Of a stretch of 64,000 nt of DNA, positions 1-10,609 are shown piece by piece. This stretch comes from Usnea hakonensis (taxonomy: Eukaryota > Ascomycota > Lecanoromycetes > Lecanorales > Parmeliaceae). The stretch spans positions 334,647 to 398,646 of the forward strand of contig BLJB01000036.1 in assembly GCA_013423325.1 (NCBI GenBank), in the 5' to 3' direction. Under the pieces are notes generated by a model. It did no database searches. It was given only the letters and a program-made list of their open reading frames with translations, and was not told the DNA's origin. Position 1 is the stretch's first letter. Every line of letters starts with the position of its first letter. The position numbers were made by a program, and so were the translations under genes.

Positions 1-1
1 C

Positions 2-196
2 GCACTACCAGTATTGGGAGATAGTCCCGGACAACAAAAAAAGAGAGAGATTAGGGTTCGTTTTGGCAATAGCATGTCTGATATGACCTCGACCGCCGCC
101 GCCGACGTATACAATAGTTACGATTCCAAAGCTCGCATGGTTGATTTTGTGGAGGATATGAGCGCTGCGGGGGCGCTGGAGAGGGAGGGTGTTTAG
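2..196 (+). CDS. 3' end of an unidentified gene (truncated by window edge)
   Basis: A frame is open from the second base of the window to a TAG at 194-196, giving about 64 residues. It probably is the last exon of a gene that starts outside the window. The peptide is hydrophilic, with a basic stretch (QQKKREIRVRF) followed by an alanine/aspartate-rich segment ending in a short helix-like tail (MVDFVEDMSAAGALEREGV). I do not recognise the family, see no signal peptide or membrane segment, and cannot assign a function. The open frame is short enough to arise by chance, so confidence is modest. Confidence 0.35.
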   Translation, partial: ALPVLGDSPGQQKKREIRVRFGNSMSDMTSTAAADVYNSYDSKARMVDFVEDMSAAGALEREGV

Positions 197-2342
197 AAGG
201 GTGATATGGATTTGAGGGTGGTTTGGTTTATGTTTTGTTGTTTGTGTTGCTTGCTGAATGGGGCGGGTTGTTGTTATCATGGTGGTGTTTTGTTATGAGA
301 GGCTGGGTTGAGAAAAGGGCCATTCCCCAATATTTAGGACTGAATTCTTCCTGATACATTTTCTCCGTGTGACCAAGGGTGTCGAATCCATTTTCTCTCT
401 CATTATTTTCAAGAAGCTCCTCTCTATAGGCTCCACGGCGCCAGAGGCTCGTGAAAGGGGGAGTCCCACGAGCTATATCTGCACCACAGCCCAAAACCAG
501 ACATTTACATATCAAGAACGCAGTCCGGACCCCATTTGGCAACAAAATTGCCATTACGGCTCCAAACCTGATTTGTCTGACCTATCACATCTAGCCCAAG
601 CCCAGCCTGCGCTAACGCTCAAAAAAAACACCAGGGTGCTGTAGTATGATTCCAAAGATATTATCGATGAGTCCATCTTTGGCTATACTGCCCATATTGG
701 TTGAAAAGACGGCATTTTTGTGGGGTGGATCTGGTCCTCGGTGAAAGGCGAAGTGGCCATGTACGTCGAGCTTTCAGCAGAGATTTGTTGAGGGGTTGCA
801 TATGGGGTTTGGCGGCAAGCTCGTAGCCCTGTTGAAAAGTGGGGGGTGTGAACGGGAGCCGAGGAGAGGAATTGGTGGGGAAATTGGGTATATTGAGGGG
901 AGTGGTGCAGCCAGGGGCAGAGCGTGATGTCCATCTTCCCTCTTCCACATATGAAAGAGTATATAAGGAGACAAACGATATGCGCAGAAGGACTCGACCA
1001 TGAAGACGTTTGGATACCATGAAGTATTGTGAAAAAACAAAAGACAGAAAAGATAGCTGCTATGGACCACTGTCGGACGCAAAAACGGAGTGTCAGAGAA
1101 ATGCAAGGGGCAAAATGACGAAACAAGCCTCCTTGCTTCAAACTTCCGTGGGCATATCCAGGTGTGCAGACGGGTACGCGCATACCTGACTCTACTCCTC
1201 GCCTTTTCCCTCCGCCCCCTTCCCTCCACCAGCCTTCTCCCTTCAGAAATAACACAACCGCAATCTCAAAAACCCACAGCATAAAAAAGTACCTGCCTTT
1301 AAAGCAACATAAAACGAAAATGGCGTATTTCTAAGCTTAAGTTTACCTGGATAGATACCAAGATCCGCACTGTGACGGTGGGGGAGGTAGGTAGGGGAGG
1401 TTTTTTTTAGGTGGAAGTGCGGAGGGTCATGTTATAGATTGTATTATGGATTGAGATGAGGGTGTGGTTGCGGGTGCGGATGAGGGTAATGGGTGTGTAG
1501 ACGGATGGGTGCATGAGGTGAATGTCGGACTCTCTCTAGATGAATTCGAAGTGAGGGGATGCACGATACTAGCAGCGATAAATAAAGCAAGCAAGCAGTG
1601 AAGCGTCTTATCTAAGCAGCAGCCTTACCTCACTCGAAATGAATCCATGAAAGTCGTTTTCTTGTTTTGGGTTCGGTGAACGATTTAGCGGGATGCCCCC
1701 GGGAAAGAGGCATGTGCGGGCAAGGATTCATGCTAGGAGGGAGGGGGGAAGGAAGGAAGGGAATGTTGAAGGCAGGGTACTCGTACATGGGGAGTGTTGA
1801 ACGCTTAATTTTGAAGTACGAGTACCTGAGCAACGATAGTAGGAAAGGTATATGCATTATTTCAACACCGCGTGTAACATATCAATCACAGTAAAGATCG
1901 TAAGAAGTACAACACAAGTGCAACTGCTTTACCAGGAAGGGTCAAAAAATCGAATTGACGAAGACCAGAGCCTCAAAGGCACAACCCCGCGTTCCGCCGC
2001 GACCAATAGAGGGGTCCGGACCGTATCTGACGCACACCTGACTCCAATTCCTGTTTCCGACTCGTCCACAGCAATCATGTGATGCGGTGTTACAACCCCC
2101 GGTGTCGTGTTTCGAGTTGCGACACTGATCAAGTCTCTTGCATTTCTTTGATACTTAGTGCGAAGCTTAGATTCCTATTCTGTGCTATCAAGGCAGATGG
2201 GATTTTTCACTGGCAACGGGTTGGTAAGGCGCACTTTAATCGAGGCACGATTGGATTCCTGGTTCTGAGCTGAGTAAAGGACTGGCCACATCGGCGTCGC
2301 CAGCGTCGCGCCACTGCCATCGGTATCGCCGTCCATAATATC
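197..2342. other. Intergenic, no convincing gene
   Basis: Several overlapping open frames occur at 660-1290 on both strands, but they contradict each other and lack recognisable motifs or splice-linked partners. The stretch holds G-rich, GT-rich low-complexity runs at about 1375-1515 (GGGGGAGGTAGGTAGGGGAGG type). The last few hundred bases before 2343 are probably the promoter and 5' UTR of the next gene. I see no RNA gene. Confidence 0.5.
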
Positions 2343-3272
2343 ATGGCTCCTGTCGAAAGAATCGTCTTGAACCATCGGGAGGGCAGCATATCAGGCGGTG
2401 ATCAATGTGTTCATCTCATCACCTACGGCCTCTTTCACGGATCGACGGGGACCCGCTTTCCCACCGTCCTGCAACTAGACTTGTCCAAACATGAGCCGCC
2501 ACCACAAGACCTCTGTGAAAGATTCACCGGGATGGACAAGGACATCAAGGAGGCTTTCTTTGCTATCAGACAGAACGAAGACGAGTATCAGAGTGCCTTG
2601 AAATGGCTCGGGCAAAAGCTGCGGGGTTGGCCGCGGGGAGGTTGCGTTGCGGTCCTCATCAATTGCTGGATGGGCAGGCACAGGAGCGTGGCCATGGCAG
2701 AGCGCCTTGCGAAGGAATTGAACAGCTGGGCTGGTTTCAGAGCGGAGTGTGCACACCTAGACCTCGGGAAAGACATGGGGAGGCAAGCGAGGAGTGCAGC
2801 GAGAGTGGGTGCTGTTGATTCACCAGGAAGCATGTCAGCGCGAGGACGTAGTCAGTCGAGACACGAGGTACCCGCAAACTCGGAAGTACGAACGAACGAA
2901 AGGAGGCCGAGAGGGACGGTAGCAGAAGCGGATACGGAGGTACACACAAGAGAAACATCTTTCGACGCGAGAAAGACAATTGGGACACGGGGCCATGTGG
3001 GGCAACCGCACTCTCAAGCATGCGAGACTGCTGGTAGATCAGTTGACTCGCGGGAAGTTGTGCACAGGACAACGATGTCACGGGGGCTAGCGATAACCGA
3101 GGGGGAGCGGCAACATCAACAGCTCGAGACTGGTAGGAGACCAGCAGGTTTAGGGAGACAGTCTGAGAACAATAGCGGGAGGCCTCCGGAAAAAAGACCT
3201 TTGCGCAGCACAACTGTAACATTAGGTCCATGGGAAAACGTTGAGAACAGAGGCAGAAGACGATCTCCATAA
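2343..3272 (+). CDS. RapZ C-terminal-domain-like protein
   Basis: Single-exon gene of 309 aa beginning at an ATG in a clean context. Residues about 22-145 look like the C-terminal domain of bacterial RapZ (YvcJ family). The marks are a YGL segment near 28, the region leading to RFTGMD at about 60-65, a hydrophobic strand VAVLINCW, then GRHRSVAMAERLA at 111-123, which matches the family's GxxGGxHRSV signature. A CAHLDLGK block at 136-143 corresponds to the usual HRD block. In bacteria this domain binds RNA and small metabolites. The N-terminal P-loop kinase half of RapZ is absent. Residues 150-309 are rich in Arg, Ser and Thr and appear disordered. The role in fungi is not known to me. It converges with the minus-strand gene ending at 3633. 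Confidence 0.6.
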   Translation: MAPVERIVLNHREGSISGGDQCVHLITYGLFHGSTGTRFPTVLQLDLSKHEPPPQDLCERFTGMDKDIKEAFFAIRQNEDEYQSALKWLGQKLRGWPRGGCVAVLINCWMGRHRSVAMAERLAKELNSWAGFRAECAHLDLGKDMGRQARSAARVGAVDSPGSMSARGRSQSRHEVPANSEVRTNERRPRGTVAEADTEVHTRETSFDARKTIGTRGHVGQPHSQACETAGRSVDSREVVHRTTMSRGLAITEGERQHQQLETGRRPAGLGRQSENNSGRPPEKRPLRSTTVTLGPWENVENRGRRRSP

Positions 3273-3632
3273 ACAAGTTCTAAGTAACACAACATATAAA
3301 AATCTTTAGTCAATTCCACCAAGAACTTATAAATCTATGGTCGTCTTTTCTAAACTTCACCTAGGCCGGTTACTGTTGCCAAGCGGCATTGAAGCTTCCC
3401 GAGTCAGACTCCTTTCTTACTCGATAGCTTATTCCTCCGCACGATGCCATCGCTTTCCCGTGGAACGAGACAATCTGTATTGGCATTTCTATTATCGAGG
3501 AGGACACGACTTCTCTCGAAAGGCCGCTGAACCGCTAATATTTTTGGCTATGACTCGGATTCCTTATAGCAGGCCAATGGATATAGTAGACTCTCTTGCT
3601 CATGAGTTCCCGTTTGCGACGCTTGCGGAATA
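3273..3632. other. Short intergenic between convergent genes
   Basis: About 360 bp between the stop codons of the RapZ-like gene and the minus-strand half-zinc-cluster gene, presumably both 3' UTRs. An open frame on the plus strand runs antisense into the neighbouring gene. I judge it a shadow because the minus-strand gene has a spliced, coherent reading frame. Confidence 0.5.
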
Positions 3633-5313
3633 CTACCCTCCCTTGTCCATGTCGTGGATTTCCTTGTCCTCGTCTTCACTATCATCTCCAATGCTACTCT
3701 CACTCGTCACGCTGGAGCCTGACACGCTCCAGGATCTATAATTCTCAGTACTGGATTTGTTTGTACTAGAGATCAGCTCGGAGCTGCCAAGTCTGAGCCT
3801 TTTAGAGCTCGTGGTTTCACAGGAGGTATCTAGCCAGGCATCTGTAGCGGATCTCTTCTGTGCTTCCAGCGCAGAGGTGTCTGTTTCCAGCCCCTGCTCT
3901 CTATGCTCATTAAGGCTTACGTCGTTCTCATCTTCAACAGAAGAGGGCGTGGTCGAAGTCCTTGTCGAGACATTAGCAATTCGATTGCCTCCCGCATTCC
4001 ATGTGTCAAGAAGCGACCTGCATTCTGCACTGACCCTAGGCTTCGAAAGCTTGCCCTTCTGCTCGATCTCACATTGTTCAGCGCACCGATTATCAGCAAG
4101 GACTTTAACATGACGCCTGACTTGCTTATTACTACACGACTTGCCCGTCTCTATCTCCAAGTTTTCCCGCACCATCGTCCAGAAGTCCGCAATTGTTCCC
4201 CACTCAACCATATCTTTCAAATAAACACATATATGAAGTAGGGCAATATCGTCTTGAGGCCCATAAAGCAACGGGGGCCGCCTAGACGATACCGTAGGGT
4301 GCTTCTTCTTCACGTCTTGCCTCACGTGTCTGGTCCGCACTGGTCTTCCTAATTCAGAGGTTGGTACTTCGGAGTGCGATGCTCCAGATTTCCCAAGACG
4401 TGTTTCAGCAACATTTTCAGCAGACAGTGTTGGCTTGTTGTCGGTTTGAGAAGCCGACACTCTTGGTTCTGAAGAACGAAGTCTTGAAGTGTGTTTTGGG
4501 GAGACTTCTTGCATAACCATTGTCTTCATAGGTGTAGATTCTATTCCGTCTTTGATGTACGCTTTGCGCGCATGTGGTCTTGGTACTGCAGGCTCCATTG
4601 TTCTCTCGGAGTCCTCTTCGCCGTCCGAGTGATGTATACAGCGACTCTATAGCATTGGTCAGCTGACATTATCTTGAGAATAGGAATACTGGTGACCTTT
4701 GCTTTACGGCAACTGACGCACGCTGAGCGTCTATTTCGACCTAGTGGCATCACATTCATAGGTCTGGCTTCATTTTGACAATTTGGCGTCTTTGGATCAG
4801 ATCCGCTCTGCAGTTTGGCTTCGTTTTGGCGAGCCAATACGCGCGATCTTATGACACTTGGTCGCATGCACTTTTCAATTTCTTCAGCAGCCGGTCTTGA
4901 AATCCTAGCCAAAATGTCCCCAGGGTCTCTACTGATGTGGTCTTGAACTCCCGAGAGCCTTGCAGGCTCAATGAACGGCTCATGGGCCCGGTTATCTTCT
5001 CGATTATGGCGACAACGACACTATGGCATGAGTCAGCCAACTCTGATGAAAAGGATGGTAACCTGCTAACTCTTGCTAGGCGGCAGGGGCTGCAAGCTCT
5101 GAACGGCCTAGATCGGACAACACTAATGGGTTTCTCAGGTACCACAGTCTCAACTTTCCTCTCAGACTCCCTTGTATTCTCGGTCATTGAGTCCAATGCA
5201 GTAGCTGTAGGAGAAATGTTGCTGTAGTTGACGCATCGTTCGATAGTAGTCGCAGCTGGGTGTGCTGAATTGTTGGAGACATGAGGTCGAGAAGATGTAT
5301 CGGTGGGGAGCAT
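3633..5313 (-). CDS. DNA-binding-like protein with duplicated half zinc clusters and a Myb/SANT-like region
   Basis: Three exons: 5313-5071, 5020-4697 and 4646-3633, separated by two 50-bp phase-0 introns, each with a GCTGAC branch site (526 aa). Two similar motifs occur: ACSPCRLAR-CRCH (Cys74, 77, 84) and ACVSCRKAK-SRCIH (Cys182, 185, 192). Both are C-x2-C-x6-C, the first half of a fungal Zn2Cys6 cluster, and neither has the second half. The intron cuts both motifs at the same place, four residues after the second Cys. Residues about 317-377 (around VEWGTIADFW to NKQVRRHVKVLADNR) resemble a Myb/SANT-type helical DNA-binding fold. The rest is Ser/Thr-rich with an acidic C-terminus. A nuclear role is inferred. 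It converges with the RapZ-like gene. Confidence 0.6.
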
Positions 5314-6318
5314 ATTTTGGAGTGCAACTGGTCGAGGGGCAGCTGGTAGAGGGGTAATAGTTTAAGGTTCCTTGGATAGGTAAGTAGGTAGCGGAATAGG
5401 TAGCTATTAAGAGACGGCATTTGCTCTCCGTGGAGAAGCCGGATTATCGTTGTTCCGGGAGCAATCTTCCGAGGGTGGGTGAAACAAGCAGTCAACCCAC
5501 TACAAATCACTACATCAATCGATATATAGGGTTACTATATAGGTCGACCTAGACTTAACCCTCCTATAGCCCGACCTACGTACGGGTCGGGTCTTAGGAT
5601 CAAAAAATGAACCCGACCCAGCCCTCTCCGAGGCGTACAAATTTTGATGGGTGGTAAAAGGTATTGTATCTCCAAAGTATTTCGGTAGTGGTGCCCGCAC
5701 CAATGTTATTGCCTTATGTCCATGTACGACCATGGTTGTTTTAAAAGATGATGTTGAAGAAGCAATTCACCTTTTGGCTACTCCGTGTTATGAATGTGTT
5801 TTCTTTGGTTGGTATGTGATGCAGATGAGTGGTATCTACCTCTGCTGAACATGCACGATTACGGGTATCTTGAAAGATGATCTTGAAAAAAGCGATGAAT
5901 ACTGTGATACTTATCGGCTACTCCGTGCCATCAACGTGTTTTCTTCTGCTGATATTGAGCTCCATTTGATGCAGATGATAGGCGTTGGATTACTCAACCA
6001 GATGCATACACTAATCGACGCACCTTAGGTATCGTCTGAGGGGTAAGATGAAAACGATAGGCTGCTCGCTCTCTACAGTAAGGCATAGGTACATAATCAT
6101 GTACCAAGATTAACTTATCCTGCCTCATGTAAAAAGTCGCTAGGCTGCGGCTGAAAATATGGTGGGCCTGGTTTGCAATCTCCGTTTTTTGCTTACTTGT
6201 ACTTGAGCGTCCAAGACCCGTTGACTCGTCAGCCTCTCTTGGAGGCTATCTTTTAGCAAAATTTTCTTGCTTCTCAATGTAATCGCATCGTTTCAGTGGT
6301 TGAGCATCTCTCGTCGTC
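5314..6318. other. Intergenic with imperfect direct repeats
   Basis: No gene that I can support. It contains an inverted repeat around 5570-5590 (CCCGACC..TACGTAC..GGGTCGGG) and two imperfect copies of a segment of about 100 bp, described separately. The last 200 bases are probably the promoter and leader of the membrane-protein gene at 6319. Confidence 0.45.
5738..5988. repeat. Imperfect tandem duplication, about 100 bp units
   Basis: Two segments share a series of words in the same order: AAAGATGATGTTGAAGAAGC.. then GGCTACTCCGTG.. then GTGTTTTCTT.. then GATGCAGATGA in about 5742-5835, and AAAGATGATCTTGAAAAAAG.. GGCTACTCCGTG.. GTGTTTTCTT.. GATGCAGATGA in about 5870-5980. They look like a diverged tandem duplication in non-coding sequence. 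No coding frame is preserved across both copies. Confidence 0.5.
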
Positions 6319-8452
6319 ATGCCTTCTATCACCTTTTCTCGTCTTGTAGATGTGGTGGATGATCCTAAGCTTGCGCTTTCACGCTGGTTCGGGAGACCGG
6401 ACAACGGTACTGGTACAAAGCGGCCTTTGGCTCCCTACTTGAGCAGGAAACGCGACATTTTCGTCGCATTCGTTGTCGTTTCGCTTCCGCTGCTGGTCAT
6501 AGCAATTCTCCTGCTGGTTTTTGTCTTCGCTCGGGGCCGCGAAAACCCTGGCTCATATGTCGAATCTCCGACGCTTCCGTTTTTGGACTCTGCTTCGCAA
6601 GACGCTTACTACACCCAGGTGGACTCTGGGGACTTTCTACTGGTAGGAAGTTGGGCAAGTACTATTGCCGAATTTGTTGTCGCGCCGTTCATGGTACTCT
6701 TCTCGTATGCTGTTGCTCGAGAGGTTCTTAATGCCACCCGAGATCATGAAGATGGATCGTCGCGACCCCCGTTGCTACGTGAGATCATGAGAGGCGCCCA
6801 CGTTGGGGTATGGCACTGGGTCACACAGAAGGCTTACAAGAAATCTCAAAGCGAACGTGGAAGACTGCCGGTACTGAGCGTTGTTGACGTCGCTGGTCTA
6901 GGATTGCTTACAGCGACGTTACTCACGTGAGATGCCTTCTTCCCCATAGCTTTGATAGTAAGTTCCCCACTGATTGTATACATAGGATTACGGTCATCGT
7001 TGGGGGTACGGACACAAGCAACTTGAGTTTGAGATTAGCGCTAATTTGTATGACAGACAATTGGCTTCACGCTGCGACAGAGTCAGTTTCAATAAGGCAC
7101 TTTGATGATCCGACAAATTACATGGAGAATGAAAGCAAATACTCCTCCCCTGACGATGACCCCTATTCGGCAGGCTTCTCCCCCATAGCCAATTGCACCG
7201 AACAACTAAACGCACCGCTTTCTCAAAACGGATCAACGGCGGGTCGACCGTGCTCACTCAACGATACTGGCGGTTTCACCAATGTAGTGTATCCATGGCA
7301 AGTGTACCTTACACTCGATACCGGTATAAGTCAAGTTTCGTCGGATTTCAATGGCATTAATTACACCAATGTCGAGGATGAGGAGAACAGGCACATCGCA
7401 ACGCCCTATCAGGTTGTCACTTACTTGAAGGAAGGAGTCTCGCATTCGCTTCTGTTCAGTCCTGACGCAGCCGCAGAATATGACAATACCTCATATGGCT
7501 ATGGCACCCATATTGGCGTCGATTATGTGGCGAATAGTATTTCTATGGTGACTCAGTGCACCTTTGTAACCGGAGAATGCGGCGTTCACGGGAGTACCAC
7601 TAACACGAGTGATATCAATGATATATCGATTCCTTTCCATTGTTATGACGACTTCTCGGGGAACCTAGGTCAAACGCCCGCAAATGGCCATGAAAGGGCG
7701 CAAGGCTGGAATATGAGCTTTTATAAGCTCGTCAACGGAAAACCAACCACTATCCCTGTCCAAGCCGCGTCCAATCCGTTCTATTTTTACGCTGCCACTG
7801 CCGTCAATAGCATTGACTTGCAAGATTTCGATAGCGATAGTAACTTGACCGAGGGCGACCCACAAAATGGCTCCTTAGTGAACGTCGGAAATAGCTTTAC
7901 AGCCTTTGCACTTAGCTGCGAGTCAACAATTTATGACGTCACTTTCTCCATTATTAACGGTTCGTTTCAAGACTTTAATACCAGCATCAGCTCCCCACAA
8001 AAAGCCAATATCGTACAAGCGCCGCTACAAGTTGGGTTCGGCCAGTACCATTTATACCAAGCCGCTTCCACCGCCGTCCTGGCCATCGACTATTCAGTGG
8101 CATTGTCAATGGGCAAGGCTTTTAGTCAGACGGGCATAGCGCTCGCGTCGGGCGCTTTCGCTTTCGATGGACCGTAAACGTTACTAGGGTACCCAAGGCA
8201 CCCTTCTTCTATCTCGTCGCCGTCTGCCTCATCTATTCAGCTTTTGGAATCGTGATGACTGTTCTGGCGCTGCATCTGCGGAGGATCCCGGAGTTGAGGG
8301 ATCAGCAGGCGAAGCTTATGGTCGAGTGGGCCCCGGAGCTGCTGGAGAGGGACTCTCATAGGGAGGAGGATGAGAAGGAGGAGAGGCGGAGAGGCGATGA
8401 TGATGTTGATATACAGGAGGGTAGGAGGTCGAGTGTTTCCTTGGATTCCTGA
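6319..8452 (+). CDS. Glycosylated membrane protein of unknown function (probable frameshift)
   Basis: Exons 6319-6926, 6986-7005 (a 20-nt exon) and 7057 onward, with introns of 59 and 51 bp. The joined frame runs to a TAA at 8175-8177 (582 aa). A coherent C-terminal part, including a transmembrane segment (APFFYLVAVCLIYSAFGI) and a charged tail, continues in a different frame from about 8174 to 8452. The shift looks like a 1-2 base indel near 8172, or an intron without standard signals. Membrane segments are at about 47-70 (FVAFVVVSLPLLVIAILLLVFVF), 112-132, around 195-212, and in the C-terminal part. The large middle region has many N-x-S/T sites and several cysteines, as expected for an extracellular or lumenal domain. 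It resembles fungus-specific membrane proteins of unknown function. It may be a recent pseudogene. Confidence 0.55.
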
Positions 8453-10609
8453 GAGCGATAGCCCTATCACTCTTTTATTTTTGTACGTTTTTTTGGACTA
8501 GGAATATAGCGTTGAACCTGACTCGACGAGGGACTGTTAAGATTGGCGCGCGTTACGTGTATTGGCGACATTCATATTTCATTTCCGGAGTCGTGCGTGT
8601 CATATTAGATACAAGAAAGCTGGAGCGGCCTTCGGCCGTCGAGAAGGAGACGGAGAAAAAAATTCCCTTATATAAGCAGACTTCGCGGTCTCTACGTAGA
8701 CAAAGTGCTTCAATCAGCCTCGTCATTTCTCTTGAATGTGATTAGAATCATAGTCTGCGCTGTGATTAAGTTCGATATGACCAGTAGCCCATTCAGGCTT
8801 AGCGCCTGCGGTTTCGGGAGCACTCAAGCCAACTACCATTCTGCTCCGCCGGGAAAGCGATCCAATATGGCTGTCTCTGAAGTCAGATCCATTCGAAGCC
8901 TCCCTTCAATTGATCCTTGGTCAATCCAGTTCATATTTAAATTCCCTTGACCTCACACGGTTAACCAGCGACGGGCCTAAATCTGACGGCTTCATAATCC
9001 CATTTCGCTTTCACCGGCGTCGCTGGAGAACGGGCCAAATCATTGTAGTATATATCCACAAAAGTCGACTCTTTTCTCCTTAATGCTCTATTCTCCAGCA
9101 TGTATATAGCACCCACGCCATTGTTCGTATTTCATTCTTGGTGAGAAGGCTAGCTAGGGTCTCGGTAGTAGTAGTGTGGGGATCATCCAGATCGAAGCCA
9201 GGGAAATCCTACACAAATCACCGGCAGCAAGGCGCTATTTCTTCTCCGCTTCCTTGTCCGGTATGAGCCTGCGGCCGCTGGCGAGGTTTGGAGGCACACG
9301 AAAAGTAACGGGTACGTCTCTGGGCTGGTAAGCCAAGCGGACAATGGCGCTTTAGAGAGGAGGGTTACTGCAACGAAAATTCCACACCGGAAAAAAAAAG
9401 AGAGAAAGAAATTGATTCTGGTCATCGCTGCCAACTCGACGCTTTAAGGGATAGGCTTTTCACGCGGGTGACGAGCAAGCCATCCACCTCGTACAGAAGG
9501 CTTCGGATTTGCTTTCCGATCGATCTCATACAGCACATTCTTCAGCTGGACTGTGACCCGGTGGCTTTTGTAGCTATGCATCTCAGCTACGATATAACCA
9601 GCTGGCTTGCATGCGGCACATTCGAGAATGACTCTAGTTGGCAGAGGTGCGGGGCTTTTCAATTTCTGCGCTATCTAGCGCTGGAGATCTCCTTTAGCTT
9701 TTATTCTCTTCTCTTTCTCTCTCTCCTGTCTGTTTACGTTAGCTTCGTGGCGATGACGTTGCACGCACAGCCATCCATCGTACATATATATTCGAACTAC
9801 AGGAACAAGCCGCCCTATCATAGAGCGCGGGGAACTCCGAAAGCGAAGAACTTCAACCGCACAAAGCGGCCCCTTTCTTCGGTTGCACTAGATCTGATAG
9901 GAAATGATTGTATTAGTGGGCCAAGCAACTTATGATACTCTAAACACGACAACATGCATGTAGTAGCCACTGCATGAGTCCGATCAACGCCAAGACGCCG
10001 GCAACAATGGGCGAAATATGTGACCTCTCGGGATATGTCGGTCATAGCCATGAGTCGTCGATCCCCTGGCTGGTGTTTTGTGACTTTTGCTTGAATGGCA
10101 AGATTTCCGCCCTATGTAGACACTGTCAGTCATAAGTAAGGTAGCCAATGGTTCCCCGCACGCGTGGCTTAAATCAAAGTGCAGGAGAAGAGGGGAAGTT
10201 TGTAGCAAACCAGAGACCCTTCAATTAGACGAAGCGCTAACGATGTAGCTTCTGAGTGTGAGTATCTCGAGGATCTGAAGCCGAGCATGACCGATCAGAG
10301 GGGAGGCAGGACCACTGGCTTCTCTGAACAGACCAGTGAGCTTCTTTTTCTTTTCCCTGCATTTTTGATTTGGGTTATGCGTTTATTGGGGGCTCGTCGA
10401 ACAATGGCATGATGCATTCTACATGTAAAAGCCGCATATTAAAGCCGGAGAGTGGGGGTGGGCGAGGGGAAGAGAAGTATAAAGAGAGAAGAATAGACTC
10501 ATCTTTGACGAATGCCATGCTCTTTGACTGACCAACCTTCCCCTCAGGTTTTCGTAAACATTTCTTCAAGGGCAACGAATCAGTCTCATCAAAACGACCG
10601 TGTACCGGG
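8453..10609. other. Intergenic, no convincing gene
   Basis: About 2.1 kb with scattered short open frames on both strands and none with recognisable motifs. There is a GGCCTTCGGCC hairpin near 8629-8639. The 150 bases before 10610 are presumably the promoter and 5' leader of the next gene. In its frame a TGA lies at about 10528, upstream of the first ATG. Confidence 0.45.

Noticed and set aside
660..1290. Long minus-strand open frames (up to 199 codons) near the left edge
   Set aside because: Three different frames overlap over the same bases, composition is biased by simple sequence, and none has motifs or linked exons.
3337..3741. 134-codon plus-strand frame overlapping the end of the half-zinc-cluster gene
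   Set aside because: It is antisense to a gene with two well-formed introns and coherent domains, so it is most likely a shadow.
9468..9935. 155-codon plus-strand frame
   Set aside because: No motif, no splice-linked neighbours, and a composition like the surrounding spacer.
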